A stretch of 64,000 nt of DNA. Source: Duganella aceris (GTDB taxonomy: Bacteria; Pseudomonadota; Gammaproteobacteria; Burkholderiales; Burkholderiaceae_D). Both the position numbers and the translations under genes were made by a program. Under the pieces are notes generated by a model, which worked only from the letters and a program-made list of their open reading frames with translations, made no database searches and was not told where the DNA came from. The DNA lies in assembly GCF_011090165.1 (NCBI RefSeq), contig NZ_JAADJT010000013.1:173281-237280 (forward strand), read 5' to 3'. Shown piece by piece: positions 30,979 to 39,950 of the stretch; position 1 is the first letter of the stretch, and every line of letters starts with the position of its first letter.

Positions 30979-33900
30979 ATGAAAGCACTGCTCGATCTAT
31001 TCAAGCAAGTACAGACGAACGAGACCTTCGATGCAATCAAGATCGGTCTCGCGTCGCCTGAAAAAATCCGTTCGTGGTCCTACGGCGAAGTTAAAAAGCC
31101 GGAAACCATCAACTATCGTACCTTCAAGCCTGAGCGCGACGGCCTGTTCTGCGCCAAGATCTTTGGCCCGATCAAGGATTACGAATGCCTGTGCGGCAAG
31201 TACAAGCGCCTGAAACACCGCGGCGTCATCTGCGAAAAGTGCGGCGTTGAAGTCACGCTGGCCAAAGTGCGTCGCGAGCGCATGGGCCACATCGAACTGG
31301 CGTCGCCGACCGCGCACATCTGGTTCCTGAAATCGCTGCCGTCGCGTCTGGGCATGGTCCTGGACATGACGCTGCGCGACATCGAACGCGTGCTGTACTT
31401 CGAAGCATACGTCGTGACCGATCCAGGCATGACCCCGCTGAAGAAGTGCCAGATCATGTCGGAAGACGACTACGCCGCCAAGTACGAAGAGTACGGCGAC
31501 GACTTCACCGCCTTCATGGGCGCCGAAGGTATCCGTGAACTGCTGCGCTCGATCGACATCCACCGCGATGCCGAGACCCTGCGCGTGGAACTGAAGGAAT
31601 CGAAGTCCGAAGCCAAGATCAAGAAATACGCCAAGCGCCTGAAAGTGCTGGAAGCGTTCCAGCGTTCGGGCATCAAGCCTGAGTGGATGATCATGGAAGT
31701 GCTGCCGGTGCTGCCGCCGGAACTGCGTCCGCTGGTACCGCTGGACGGTGGCCGTTTCGCGACCTCGGATCTGAACGATCTGTATCGCCGCGTCATCAAC
31801 CGTAACAACCGTCTGAAACGCCTGATGGAGCTGCGCGCTCCAGAGATCATCACGCGCAACGAAAAGCGCATGCTGCAGGAAGCGGTCGATTCGCTGCTGG
31901 ACAACGGCCGTCGCGGCAAAGCGATGACCGGCGCCAACAAGCGTCCGCTGAAATCGCTGGCTGAGATGATCAAAGGTAAGGGCGGCCGTTTCCGTCAAAA
32001 CTTGCTGGGCAAACGCGTCGATTACTCCGGTCGTTCGGTCATCGTCGTGGGCCCGCAACTGAAACTGCACCAGTGCGGTCTGCCGAAGCTGATGGCCTTG
32101 GAACTGTTCAAGCCATTCATCTTCAACAAGCTGGAACTGATGGGCCTGGCCACCACGATCAAGGCGGCTAAGAAGCTGGTCGAGATCCAGGAGCCGGTCG
32201 TCTGGGACATCCTGGAAGACGTGATCCGCGAACACCCGATCATGCTGAACCGTGCGCCGACGCTGCACCGTCTGGGCATCCAGGCTTTTGAGCCGGTCCT
32301 GATTGAAGGCAAGGCGATCCAACTGCACCCACTGGTCTGCGCCGCATTCAACGCCGACTTCGACGGTGACCAGATGGCGGTCCACGTTCCACTGTCGATC
32401 GAAGCACAGATGGAAGCCCGCACGCTGATGCTGGCTTCGAACAACATCCTGTTCCCGTCGAACGGCGAACCGTCGATCGTTCCGTCGCAGGATATCGTGC
32501 TGGGTCTGTACTACGCGACCCGCGAAGCGATCAACGCGAAAAACGAAGGCATGCTGTTCCAGGACGTGTCGGAAGTCATTCGCGCCTACGACAACAAGGA
32601 AGTGGAACTGACGACCCGCATCACCGTGCGTATCGTCGAGCATCCGAAGGATCCAGTGACCGGCGAATTCGTCCGTACCGTGACCCGTTACGAGACCACG
32701 ATCGGCCGCGCCATCCTGTCGGAAATCCTGCCGAAAGGTCTGCCTTTCTCGGTGCTGAACCGCGCGCTGAAAAAGAAAGAAATTTCCAAGCTGATCAACA
32801 CGTCGTTCCGCAAGTGCGGCCTGCGCGCCACCGTGGTCTTCGCCGACCAGCTGATGCAGTCGGGCTTCCGCCTGGCGACCCGCGCCGGTATTTCGATCTG
32901 CGTGGACGACATGCTGGTACCGCCACAAAAAGTGACCCTGATTTCGGCTGCGGAATCCGAAGTCAAACAGATCGAGCAGCAGTACGCTTCGGGTCTGGTC
33001 ACCGCCGGCGAGCGTTACAACAAAGTGGTCGACATCTGGGGCAAAACCTCGGATGAAGTCGGCAAGGCCATGATGGACCAGCTGAAAGTGGAAGACGTCA
33101 TCAAACGTGACGGCACCAAGTCCACCCAGGAGTCCTTCAACGCGATTTACATGATGGCCGACTCCGGCGCGCGCGGTTCCGCGGCGCAGATTCGCCAGCT
33201 GGCTGGTATGCGTGGTCTGATGGCGAAACCGGATGGTTCGATTATCGAAACGCCGATTACCGCGAACTTCCGCGAAGGCCTGAACGTGTTGCAGTACTTC
33301 ATCTCGACCCACGGCGCTCGTAAAGGTCTGGCGGATACGGCACTGAAAACCGCGAACTCGGGTTACCTGACCCGTCGTCTGGTCGACGTGACCCAGGATC
33401 TGGTCGTGATCGAAGATGATTGCGGCACGACCAACGGCACGCTGATGAAGGCGATGGTCGAGGGTGGTGAAGTCATCGAAGCGCTGCGCGACCGTATCCT
33501 CGGCCGCGTGGTGGTCAACGACGTCGTCAATCCAGAGACCCAGGCCACGCTGTACGAAGCCGGCACGCTGATGGACGAGGACATGGTCGAAGAGATCGAG
33601 CGTCTGTCGATCGACGAAGTCAAGGTACGTACTCCGCTGACTTGCGACACGCGCTTCGGCCTGTGCGCCAAGTGCTACGGTCGCGATCTGGGCCGTGGCA
33701 TGCTGGTCAACGCCGGCGAAGCCGTCGGTGTGGTCGCTGCGCAGTCGATCGGCGAACCAGGTACCCAGCTGACCATGCGTACCTTCCACATCGGTGGTGC
33801 GGCGTCGCGTGCGGCGGTTGCCTCGTCGGTGGAAGCGAAGTCGAACGGTACCATCCGTTTCACCTCGACCATGCGTTACGTCACCAACGGCAAGGGCGCG

Positions 33901-35211
33901 CAAATCGTCATTTCCCGTTCGGGCGAAGTGCTGATCACCGACGACCACGGCCGTGAGCGCGAGCGTCACAAGGTGCCGTACGGCGCGACCCTGATCGTCA
34001 AAGACGGTCTGGTCATCAAGGCCGGTACGGCCCTGGCGACCTGGGATCCGCTGACCCGTCCGATCATCACCGAGTACGCTGGTGTGGTGCGTTTCGAGAA
34101 CGTCGAAGAAGGCGTGACCGTTGCCCGTCAAGTGGACGAAGTGACCGGTCTGTCGACCCTGGTCGTGATCGATGCGAAGCGTCGCGGTTCGCTGACCAAG
34201 ACCATGCGTCCGCAGGTCAAGCTGCTGAACGACGCCAACGAAGAAGTCAAGATCGCCGGTACCGAGCATTCGGTGGCGATCGGCTTCCAGGTCGGCGCGC
34301 TGATCATGGTGAAGGATGGCCAGGGCGTGTCCGTCGGCGAAGTGCTGGCGCGTATCCCGACCGAATCGCAGAAGACTCGCGATATTACCGGTGGTCTGCC
34401 GCGCGTTGCCGAGCTGTTCGAAGCACGTTCGCCGAAAGACGCGGGCATGCTGGCGGAAGTCACCGGTACTGTCGCGTTTGGTAAAGAGACCAAAGGTAAG
34501 CAGCGTCTGGAAATCACCGACATGGACGGCAACAAGCATGAGTTCCTGATCACCAAGGACAAGCAAGTGCTGGTGCACGACGGCCAGGTGGTGAACAAGG
34601 GCGAGATGATTGTCGACGGTCCTGCCGATCCGCAAGACATTCTGCGTCTGCTGGGTATCGAAGCGCTGGCGCGTTATATCGTTGACGAAGTGCAAGACGT
34701 GTACCGTCTGCAGGGCGTGAAGATTAACGACAAGCACATCGAAGTGATTGTGCGTCAGATGCTGCGTCGTGTTCAGATCGTGAATGCCGGCGACACCAAC
34801 TATATCGTTGGCGAGCAGGTCGAGCGTTCGGAACTGCTGGACGAGAACGATCGTATGGATGCGGAGAACAAGATTCCGGCAACCTATGAAAACGTTCTGC
34901 TGGGTATTACCAAGGCATCGCTGTCGACCGATTCGTTTATCTCGGCCGCATCGTTCCAGGAAACCACCCGCGTTCTGACCGAAGCCGCGATCATGGGCAA
35001 GCGCGATGGTCTGCGCGGTCTGAAAGAAAACGTCATCGTTGGTCGTCTGATTCCAGGCGGTACCGGTCTGGCATTCCACCGCGCACGCAAAGAAAAAGAA
35101 GCGTGGGAAGTGGAAGAGCGTCAAGCTCTGCTGCAGGCCGAGAAAGCCTCGATGTCCGGCGGCGATGTGGAAGCAATCGAAACGGTCGCACCACACGGCG
35201 ACGAAGCGTAA
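30979..35211 (+). CDS. rpoC: DNA-directed RNA polymerase subunit beta'
   Basis: 1410 residues, full length. The N-terminal zinc site is CLCGKYKRLKHRGVICEKCG. The catalytic Mg-binding loop NADFDGDQMAVHV lies near residue 460. The second zinc region near residue 895 has CDTRFGLCAKCYGRDLG, and the trigger-loop region AAQSIGEPGTQLTMRTFH follows. A strong terminator ends the operon. Confidence 0.99.
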   Translation: MKALLDLFKQVQTNETFDAIKIGLASPEKIRSWSYGEVKKPETINYRTFKPERDGLFCAKIFGPIKDYECLCGKYKRLKHRGVICEKCGVEVTLAKVRRERMGHIELASPTAHIWFLKSLPSRLGMVLDMTLRDIERVLYFEAYVVTDPGMTPLKKCQIMSEDDYAAKYEEYGDDFTAFMGAEGIRELLRSIDIHRDAETLRVELKESKSEAKIKKYAKRLKVLEAFQRSGIKPEWMIMEVLPVLPPELRPLVPLDGGRFATSDLNDLYRRVINRNNRLKRLMELRAPEIITRNEKRMLQEAVDSLLDNGRRGKAMTGANKRPLKSLAEMIKGKGGRFRQNLLGKRVDYSGRSVIVVGPQLKLHQCGLPKLMALELFKPFIFNKLELMGLATTIKAAKKLVEIQEPVVWDILEDVIREHPIMLNRAPTLHRLGIQAFEPVLIEGKAIQLHPLVCAAFNADFDGDQMAVHVPLSIEAQMEARTLMLASNNILFPSNGEPSIVPSQDIVLGLYYATREAINAKNEGMLFQDVSEVIRAYDNKEVELTTRITVRIVEHPKDPVTGEFVRTVTRYETTIGRAILSEILPKGLPFSVLNRALKKKEISKLINTSFRKCGLRATVVFADQLMQSGFRLATRAGISICVDDMLVPPQKVTLISAAESEVKQIEQQYASGLVTAGERYNKVVDIWGKTSDEVGKAMMDQLKVEDVIKRDGTKSTQESFNAIYMMADSGARGSAAQIRQLAGMRGLMAKPDGSIIETPITANFREGLNVLQYFISTHGARKGLADTALKTANSGYLTRRLVDVTQDLVVIEDDCGTTNGTLMKAMVEGGEVIEALRDRILGRVVVNDVVNPETQATLYEAGTLMDEDMVEEIERLSIDEVKVRTPLTCDTRFGLCAKCYGRDLGRGMLVNAGEAVGVVAAQSIGEPGTQLTMRTFHIGGAASRAAVASSVEAKSNGTIRFTSTMRYVTNGKGAQIVISRSGEVLITDDHGRERERHKVPYGATLIVKDGLVIKAGTALATWDPLTRPIITEYAGVVRFENVEEGVTVARQVDEVTGLSTLVVIDAKRRGSLTKTMRPQVKLLNDANEEVKIAGTEHSVAIGFQVGALIMVKDGQGVSVGEVLARIPTESQKTRDITGGLPRVAELFEARSPKDAGMLAEVTGTVAFGKETKGKQRLEITDMDGNKHEFLITKDKQVLVHDGQVVNKGEMIVDGPADPQDILRLLGIEALARYIVDEVQDVYRLQGVKINDKHIEVIVRQMLRRVQIVNAGDTNYIVGEQVERSELLDENDRMDAENKIPATYENVLLGITKASLSTDSFISAASFQETTRVLTEAAIMGKRDGLRGLKENVIVGRLIPGGTGLAFHRARKEKEAWEVEERQALLQAEKASMSGGDVEAIETVAPHGDEA

Positions 35212-35233
35212 TAGCGTTAATACTACGCAAAAC

Positions 35234-35263
35234 AAAACGGCACCTTCGGGTGCCGTTTTTTTT
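35234..35263 (+). terminator. Rho-independent terminator of the rpoBC operon
   Basis: The stem AAACGGCACC/GGTGCCGTTT with a TTCG tetraloop is followed by a run of T, 22 bp after the rpoC stop codon. Confidence 0.93.
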
Positions 35264-35365
35264 ATTTCGCCTGGTTAAATCGCATGCGGCGCCCGCGCTG
35301 GGTGGGTATAAATTGCCGGCGGTTTAGGTGCCAGCAAATAGTTCGTTCATGCTAAGATTTGGCTC

Positions 35366-35980
35366 ATGATCGCTCAAGCCCTCTTCACCCCCGCCCAGCA
35401 AAAACTGCTGGGCTTGCTATTTGTACGCGTCAATCAAGGCTTCCACTTGAATGAGATCATGCGCCTGACCGGCCTGGGCAGCGCCTCGGCCCAGCGCGAG
35501 CTGAAGCGGCTGCATGAGTCCGGTGTGATCACCTCTGAGCGCATCGGCAATGTGCGGCGCTTCAAGCCAAACAAGGACTGCATCGTCTTCGGCGAATTGA
35601 GCGGGCTGGTGAAAAAGACCTTCGGCCTGGTCAGCGTGTTGAATTCCGCGCTGGCGCCGTTGCAACACGTGTTGAACGTGGCCTTCGTTTATGGCGCCAC
35701 CGCCAAGGAGCAGGAGGGCATGGATACGGCGGTTGAATTGCTGCTGATCGGCGATAACACCAGCTACGGCGAATTGTTATCCCGCCTGCCGGTGGCCGAG
35801 CGTTTATTGCGTCGTAAAATCAATCCCAACTTATATTCGATTCCCGACTTTAAGCGCCGCCTGCGCGAACAGCAGCCGTTTATTCTCCAGGTAATCCGCG
35901 AACAAAAGATTTACGTCTTGGGCGACGAAACCGATCTGGAAAAGGTCAGCGGCGAAGAATATAACCAGCTCAGCGAATAA
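35366..35980 (+). CDS. Winged-helix regulator fused to a degenerate nucleotidyltransferase domain
   Basis: 204 residues. The N-terminal winged helix (about 1-75) reads like MarR/ArsR-type DNA-binding domains, with MRLTGLGSASAQRELKRL as recognition helix and a wing at ERIGNVRRFKPN. The C-terminal part looks like the MNT nucleotidyltransferase fold: YGATAKEQEGMDTAVELLLIG aligns by eye with the canonical Gly-Ser...Ser-Asp-x-Asp motif. The expected Asp-x-Asp appears as Ala-Val-Glu, so catalysis is doubtful. Its stop codon directly abuts the stop of a convergent histidine kinase. A DNA-binding role is likely; the second domain may be a sensor. Confidence 0.8.
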   Translation: MIAQALFTPAQQKLLGLLFVRVNQGFHLNEIMRLTGLGSASAQRELKRLHESGVITSERIGNVRRFKPNKDCIVFGELSGLVKKTFGLVSVLNSALAPLQHVLNVAFVYGATAKEQEGMDTAVELLLIGDNTSYGELLSRLPVAERLLRRKINPNLYSIPDFKRRLREQQPFILQVIREQKIYVLGDETDLEKVSGEEYNQLSE

Positions 35981-37393
35981 CTATTCCATCGCCGCGCCGA
36001 CCCATATCGGTATCTGCGGTTTAAGCGGAAACGATAATGAAAAGCGCGTATATTTACCGGCCAGCGATTCGCAATGAATCTGGCCGCCGAACGCGGTAAT
36101 CACCCGTCGGCAAAATGCCAATCCCATTCCGGTGCCGCCGCCATGATGGCGCGTGCTATAAAACGGTTCGAATACATGCGGCAACACATCGCTTGGGATG
36201 CCGGAGCCGGTGTCGGTCACGAGCAATTGTTTATGGGTGCCGCTGGTAAAGAATTCAATCTCCAATTCACCTTGTCCGGCGGACTTGATCGCATGCAGCG
36301 CGTTCTTGAACAGATTGTATAAAACATATACCAGCAGCACATCGGAACCGAAAAAGGTGAAATCCTCGCCGCCCCGCACCACCACCTTGTCGCGCATCGA
36401 GCTTTCAAACGGATAACTGGCCAGCGCTTCATCGACGCATTTCTTGATCGAATGATTGGAAAAATCACTGCGACTCAGCGCCCCGGCGCGCGCCGAAGCC
36501 AGCATCATGTCGACAATGAAATTGGAACGGCTGATCTCCGCCTCGATGTAGTGGCTCAGCTTGCTGAGGTAATCCAGTTGCGCCGCCGGCAATACCGCGT
36601 CGATGTGGCGGTGCTCGACCGCGCTCTGATAGCCGGCCAACAAGTCCGGCAGGCACTTCGCCAGTATCCGCGACTGGTTGCGGATCGTCGCCAGCGGCGT
36701 GCGCATTTCGTGGGCGATGGTGGCGGCCACCTCCATCGGATCGGCCAGCAGGTTGTGGCGCACCATCGCCTGCGCGATCAGGCCGAGGCTGGTCGCGACG
36801 AACAACACACCCGGCGGATAGAACTGCACCCCGTAGTTGCACAGGTAATCGACCGACGCGAAAAAATAGATCAGCAGGCTGACCAGACAGTAGCGCAGCC
36901 GCGTCTTCTCGGTCGACACCGCCTGCGCCTGGCGCCGGTACAGCAGCCACAGCCCGCGTCCGACCACCAGCCCGGTCTGTGCCAGGTGCAGCGGGTGCAG
37001 CGGCCCCGCCTTGGGGTAGAAGCCGAAGAAATAGGCATACACGCCCGCGACCATCCAGTCGCTGCTCACCAGGATTACGCCCAGCAAACCCGCCACGAGG
37101 TAGGACAGCTCCACCCAGCGCCGCTCGCCGCGCTGGGCCGTCAGCTCGGCGATGAAGTGGTACAGGGTGGTCGGCAGGAACAGGATCAGCAGATAGCCGA
37201 GCTTGGCCAGCGACCGCGCCTCATGCTCGTCCTCGGTCTGGAACAGCACGGCCCAGGTGAACTGCCAGCAAAACGTGGTGACGCACAACATGAAGAATGT
37301 CAGGCTGATGCGGCTGACCCCGCGCGAATGCAGCACGTAGGCGCCGTAGCACAGGAAAAGCAGGGAGACCACGGCCGGCAGGAGCGAGTGCAT
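35981..37393 (-). CDS. Membrane histidine kinase with 7TM-type N-terminal sensor
   Basis: 470 residues. About six or seven hydrophobic segments fill residues 1-225, resembling the HisKA_7TM or the CqsS/LqsS-like quorum-sensing kinase N-terminus. The H-box is AHEMRTPLATIRN near residue 230. The ATPase domain has the N-box NLFKNALHAI and G-boxes DTGSGIP and GTGMGLAFC. There is no receiver domain on the protein and no response regulator next to it. It converges on the winged-helix gene with no spacer and is divergent from a hotdog thioesterase. The signal is unknown. Confidence 0.88.
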   Translation of the reverse strand: MHSLLPAVVSLLFLCYGAYVLHSRGVSRISLTFFMLCVTTFCWQFTWAVLFQTEDEHEARSLAKLGYLLILFLPTTLYHFIAELTAQRGERRWVELSYLVAGLLGVILVSSDWMVAGVYAYFFGFYPKAGPLHPLHLAQTGLVVGRGLWLLYRRQAQAVSTEKTRLRYCLVSLLIYFFASVDYLCNYGVQFYPPGVLFVATSLGLIAQAMVRHNLLADPMEVAATIAHEMRTPLATIRNQSRILAKCLPDLLAGYQSAVEHRHIDAVLPAAQLDYLSKLSHYIEAEISRSNFIVDMMLASARAGALSRSDFSNHSIKKCVDEALASYPFESSMRDKVVVRGGEDFTFFGSDVLLVYVLYNLFKNALHAIKSAGQGELEIEFFTSGTHKQLLVTDTGSGIPSDVLPHVFEPFYSTRHHGGGTGMGLAFCRRVITAFGGQIHCESLAGKYTRFSLSFPLKPQIPIWVGAAME

Positions 37394-37560
37394 GGACTGT
37401 TCTCATGGGGTTGGATAATTGCCAAGTATTGCGCTTGTCGGCGCGCCCCGCTTGTATATCGCGGCTGCCTTTGCGCCAGATCAAATGATGGCGATTCAAA
37501 CCCGTTCTAGTGACTGGGCCCGACTTCCGGGCATCCACTCACCATTAAAGGGGAAATCTC

Positions 37561-38019
37561 ATGTTGCTGCACGCTACCGAAGTAGAAATGTCCGAAATCA
37601 ACGCCGCCGCGGCCGCCAACGCCAGGCAGACGTTCACCCATGCCCTGACGATTTATCTGAAGGATTCGAATGCCTACGGCAATACCTACTTTGCGCGCTA
37701 CTTCGAGTGGCAGGGCATTTGCCGTGAGAAGTGGTTCTTCGATTGCATCTCGCGCGACATGCTGCAGAACGAGGGGGTATTCATCACCAAGCACGCGGAG
37801 CAGGATTATTTGCAGGAGACTTTCCCGTTCCAGGAGATCCATTGCGAACTGAACGCGTTTGACGTGAAGAAGTGCTCGTTTTGGCTGGAGTTCCGCTTCT
37901 TCGCCGATGGCAAGCCAGTTTCGGTGGGGCGTCAGCAGATCGTGTTCGCCAACCATGCGAAACAGATTTCGGCCTTGCCGGAGCTGGTGATCAAGCGTAT
38001 CAAACGTTACGCTAAATAA
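37561..38019 (+). CDS. Hotdog-fold acyl-CoA thioesterase, resembling the enediyne/polyketide TE branch
   Basis: 152 residues with a single 4-hydroxybenzoyl-CoA thioesterase-like fold. The segment YGNTYFARYFEWQGICREKW recalls the Gly-Asn-x-Tyr-Phe...Trp-Gln-Gly-x-Cys-Arg-Glu motif I associate from memory with CalE7/DynE7-type enediyne thioesterases. The usual Asp nucleophile position of the YbgC branch is replaced. No polyketide synthase is in the window. AAGGGG precedes the ATG; a second ATG at 37588 is possible. It is divergent from the histidine kinase across 167 bp and ends at a terminator. Confidence 0.8.
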   Translation: MLLHATEVEMSEINAAAAANARQTFTHALTIYLKDSNAYGNTYFARYFEWQGICREKWFFDCISRDMLQNEGVFITKHAEQDYLQETFPFQEIHCELNAFDVKKCSFWLEFRFFADGKPVSVGRQQIVFANHAKQISALPELVIKRIKRYAK

Positions 38020-38025
38020 AGGAGG

Positions 38026-38056
38026 GCGGGTCGCATCAAACGGCGACCCGCTTTTT
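38026..38056 (+). terminator. Rho-independent terminator after the thioesterase
   Basis: The stem GCGGGTCGC/GCGACCCGC with an 8-nt loop is followed by TTTTT. It lies between convergent genes and is T-rich only on the rightward side. Confidence 0.88.
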
Positions 38057-38060
38057 GGCA

Positions 38061-39869
38061 TTACTGCTGCGACGCGATCCAGCGATCGACTTTTTCTTCC
38101 AGCAGGGCCAGCGGCAAGGTGCCGTCGCCCAACACCACCGCATGGAATTTCGGCAGGCTGAACTTGTCGCCCAGCGCCTTGGCGGCGCGCTCGCGCAGCT
38201 CGACGATTTTCAGCGAACCGATCTTGTAGCCCAGCGCCTGGCCCGGCCACGCCATGTAGCGCTCGGTCTCGCTCTTGGCCACCACGTCGTAGCCCAGCGT
38301 ATCGCTCATGTACTTGATGCTTTGCTCGCGGGTCCAGCCTTGCGCGTGCATGCCGGTGTCGACCACCAGGCGGGTGGCGCGCAGCAGCTCGTCGTTCAGG
38401 TGGCCGAAGAACTGCGCCGGATCGTCGAACAAGCCCATTTCCTTGCCCAGCGTTTCCGAATACAGCGCCCAGCCTTCGGTGTAGGCGTTGTTGCCGCCGA
38501 ACTTGCGGAAGTCCGGCAGGTTCAGCTCCTGCATCAGCGCGATGTGGAAGTGGTGGCCCGGCTTGCCTTCGTGCAGGAACAGCGTGGTCATGCCGGTGCT
38601 GCCGTACTTGGTCGGATCGTTGACCACCGACCAGAACACGCCCGGACGCGAACCATCGCCGGCCGGCGCGGTGTAGTGGTCGGAAGCGGTGGCGCGGCTC
38701 AGTTCAGGTTCCAGGCGCAGGTCCAGCTTGGCCTTCGGCTGCAGCGTGAACATCAACGGCAGCTTGGTGTCGAGCACGTCGTTGAGCTTGTGGTAGACCG
38801 CCTGCACTTCCTCTTCCGTCTTGAACGGATAGAACTTCGGCTGCGCGGCGACCCAGACCGGCAGGCCGGCGGCGGGACCGGTGTAGCCCAGCTTCGGACC
38901 CAGCACTTCGAACTGGGCCTGGATGCGCGCCACTTCCTTCAAGCCGATGGCGTGGATTTCGTCGGGTTTGAGCGACGTCGTCGTCGCGTTGGCGACACGC
39001 GCCTGATACCAGGCGGCGCCGTCCGGCAGCGCGCCGAGGCCGGTCGAGGCGCGGCAGGCCGGGATATATTCCTTTTCGACGAAGGTCGCCAGGCGGGCCA
39101 GCGCCGGCATCACCTTGTCGGCCACGGTCTTGCGGTAGGCGGCGGTCAGGCGCTGCTTGTCGGCGTCGGAGAAGGATGCCGGCAGCTTGGTGATCGGGGT
39201 GTAGAAGATATTGCTTTCCGGCGTGGCGCTGACCAGCTTCTGGAACGCCGGCAGGCCGGAAATCATGATCGCCTTCGGCTGCGTGATGCCTTTCTTCATG
39301 CCTTCGCGCATATTGAAGATGGCCTGGTCGATCCAGGCCGGCAGTTGCGTCACGCGGCTCAGGTAGGCGTCGTATTCTTTGACGGTGCCGATCGGTTGCG
39401 AGGCTTCGCCGCCGGCGTAGTTCGCCAGGCTGACCGGCACGCTGTCCATCTGGTTGATCGGCAACAGGTGCTCGGGGAAGCGCTCCATCGCCAGCAAGCC
39501 TTTCAGCTCGTAGCCGAGGATGTCGTAGTTGATGCGGTCGCCGTTGTCGAGCTGCTCGCGCTTGATGGTGTTCAGGCGCGCCGCGAACTGGCGATACAGC
39601 TTGAATTGCGCGGCGCGCTTGGCCGGCGCGATACTCATGCCCAGCTGGTCGTCGAAGCGGTTGTCGCCGTTCTCGGTGGCGCCGATCGGCTCGAAGCGGG
39701 CGGCGGCGTCGTAGTATTGGTCGGCCAGGGCCAGCAGCGCCTTGTGCGCCGGCGCCGCGCTGGTTTGCGGCGCAACGGTGGCCGCCGTTGCGGCGATGCT
39801 GTGGGGAGCGGCGGCGAACGCCAGCGTGAGGGCGGCGACCACGGCGGCCAGACGAATTGGATGCTTCAT
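38061..39869 (-). CDS. DUF885 family exported protein, putative metallo-carboxypeptidase
   Basis: 602 residues with a Sec signal peptide (about 1-27, ending SIAATA). The family hallmark FLHEGKPGHHFHIALMQEL near residue 430 contains a His-Glu...His-His arrangement that suggests metal binding. The C-terminal KIGSLKIVELRERA is also conserved. DUF885 proteins are described as peptidase-like (zincin) enzymes, but a substrate is not established here. Length fits the family. It stands alone on its strand between a terminator and the HPP gene. Confidence 0.88.
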   Translation of the reverse strand: MKHPIRLAAVVAALTLAFAAAPHSIAATAATVAPQTSAAPAHKALLALADQYYDAAARFEPIGATENGDNRFDDQLGMSIAPAKRAAQFKLYRQFAARLNTIKREQLDNGDRINYDILGYELKGLLAMERFPEHLLPINQMDSVPVSLANYAGGEASQPIGTVKEYDAYLSRVTQLPAWIDQAIFNMREGMKKGITQPKAIMISGLPAFQKLVSATPESNIFYTPITKLPASFSDADKQRLTAAYRKTVADKVMPALARLATFVEKEYIPACRASTGLGALPDGAAWYQARVANATTTSLKPDEIHAIGLKEVARIQAQFEVLGPKLGYTGPAAGLPVWVAAQPKFYPFKTEEEVQAVYHKLNDVLDTKLPLMFTLQPKAKLDLRLEPELSRATASDHYTAPAGDGSRPGVFWSVVNDPTKYGSTGMTTLFLHEGKPGHHFHIALMQELNLPDFRKFGGNNAYTEGWALYSETLGKEMGLFDDPAQFFGHLNDELLRATRLVVDTGMHAQGWTREQSIKYMSDTLGYDVVAKSETERYMAWPGQALGYKIGSLKIVELRERAAKALGDKFSLPKFHAVVLGDGTLPLALLEEKVDRWIASQQ

Positions 39870-39950
39870 ATTTGTTTCCCGGTTTATATGATTGGAATCA
39901 AGCGGCGCTAAGCATAAGGCATAGCGCGCCGGCCGGGAAAGAATTTTGTA

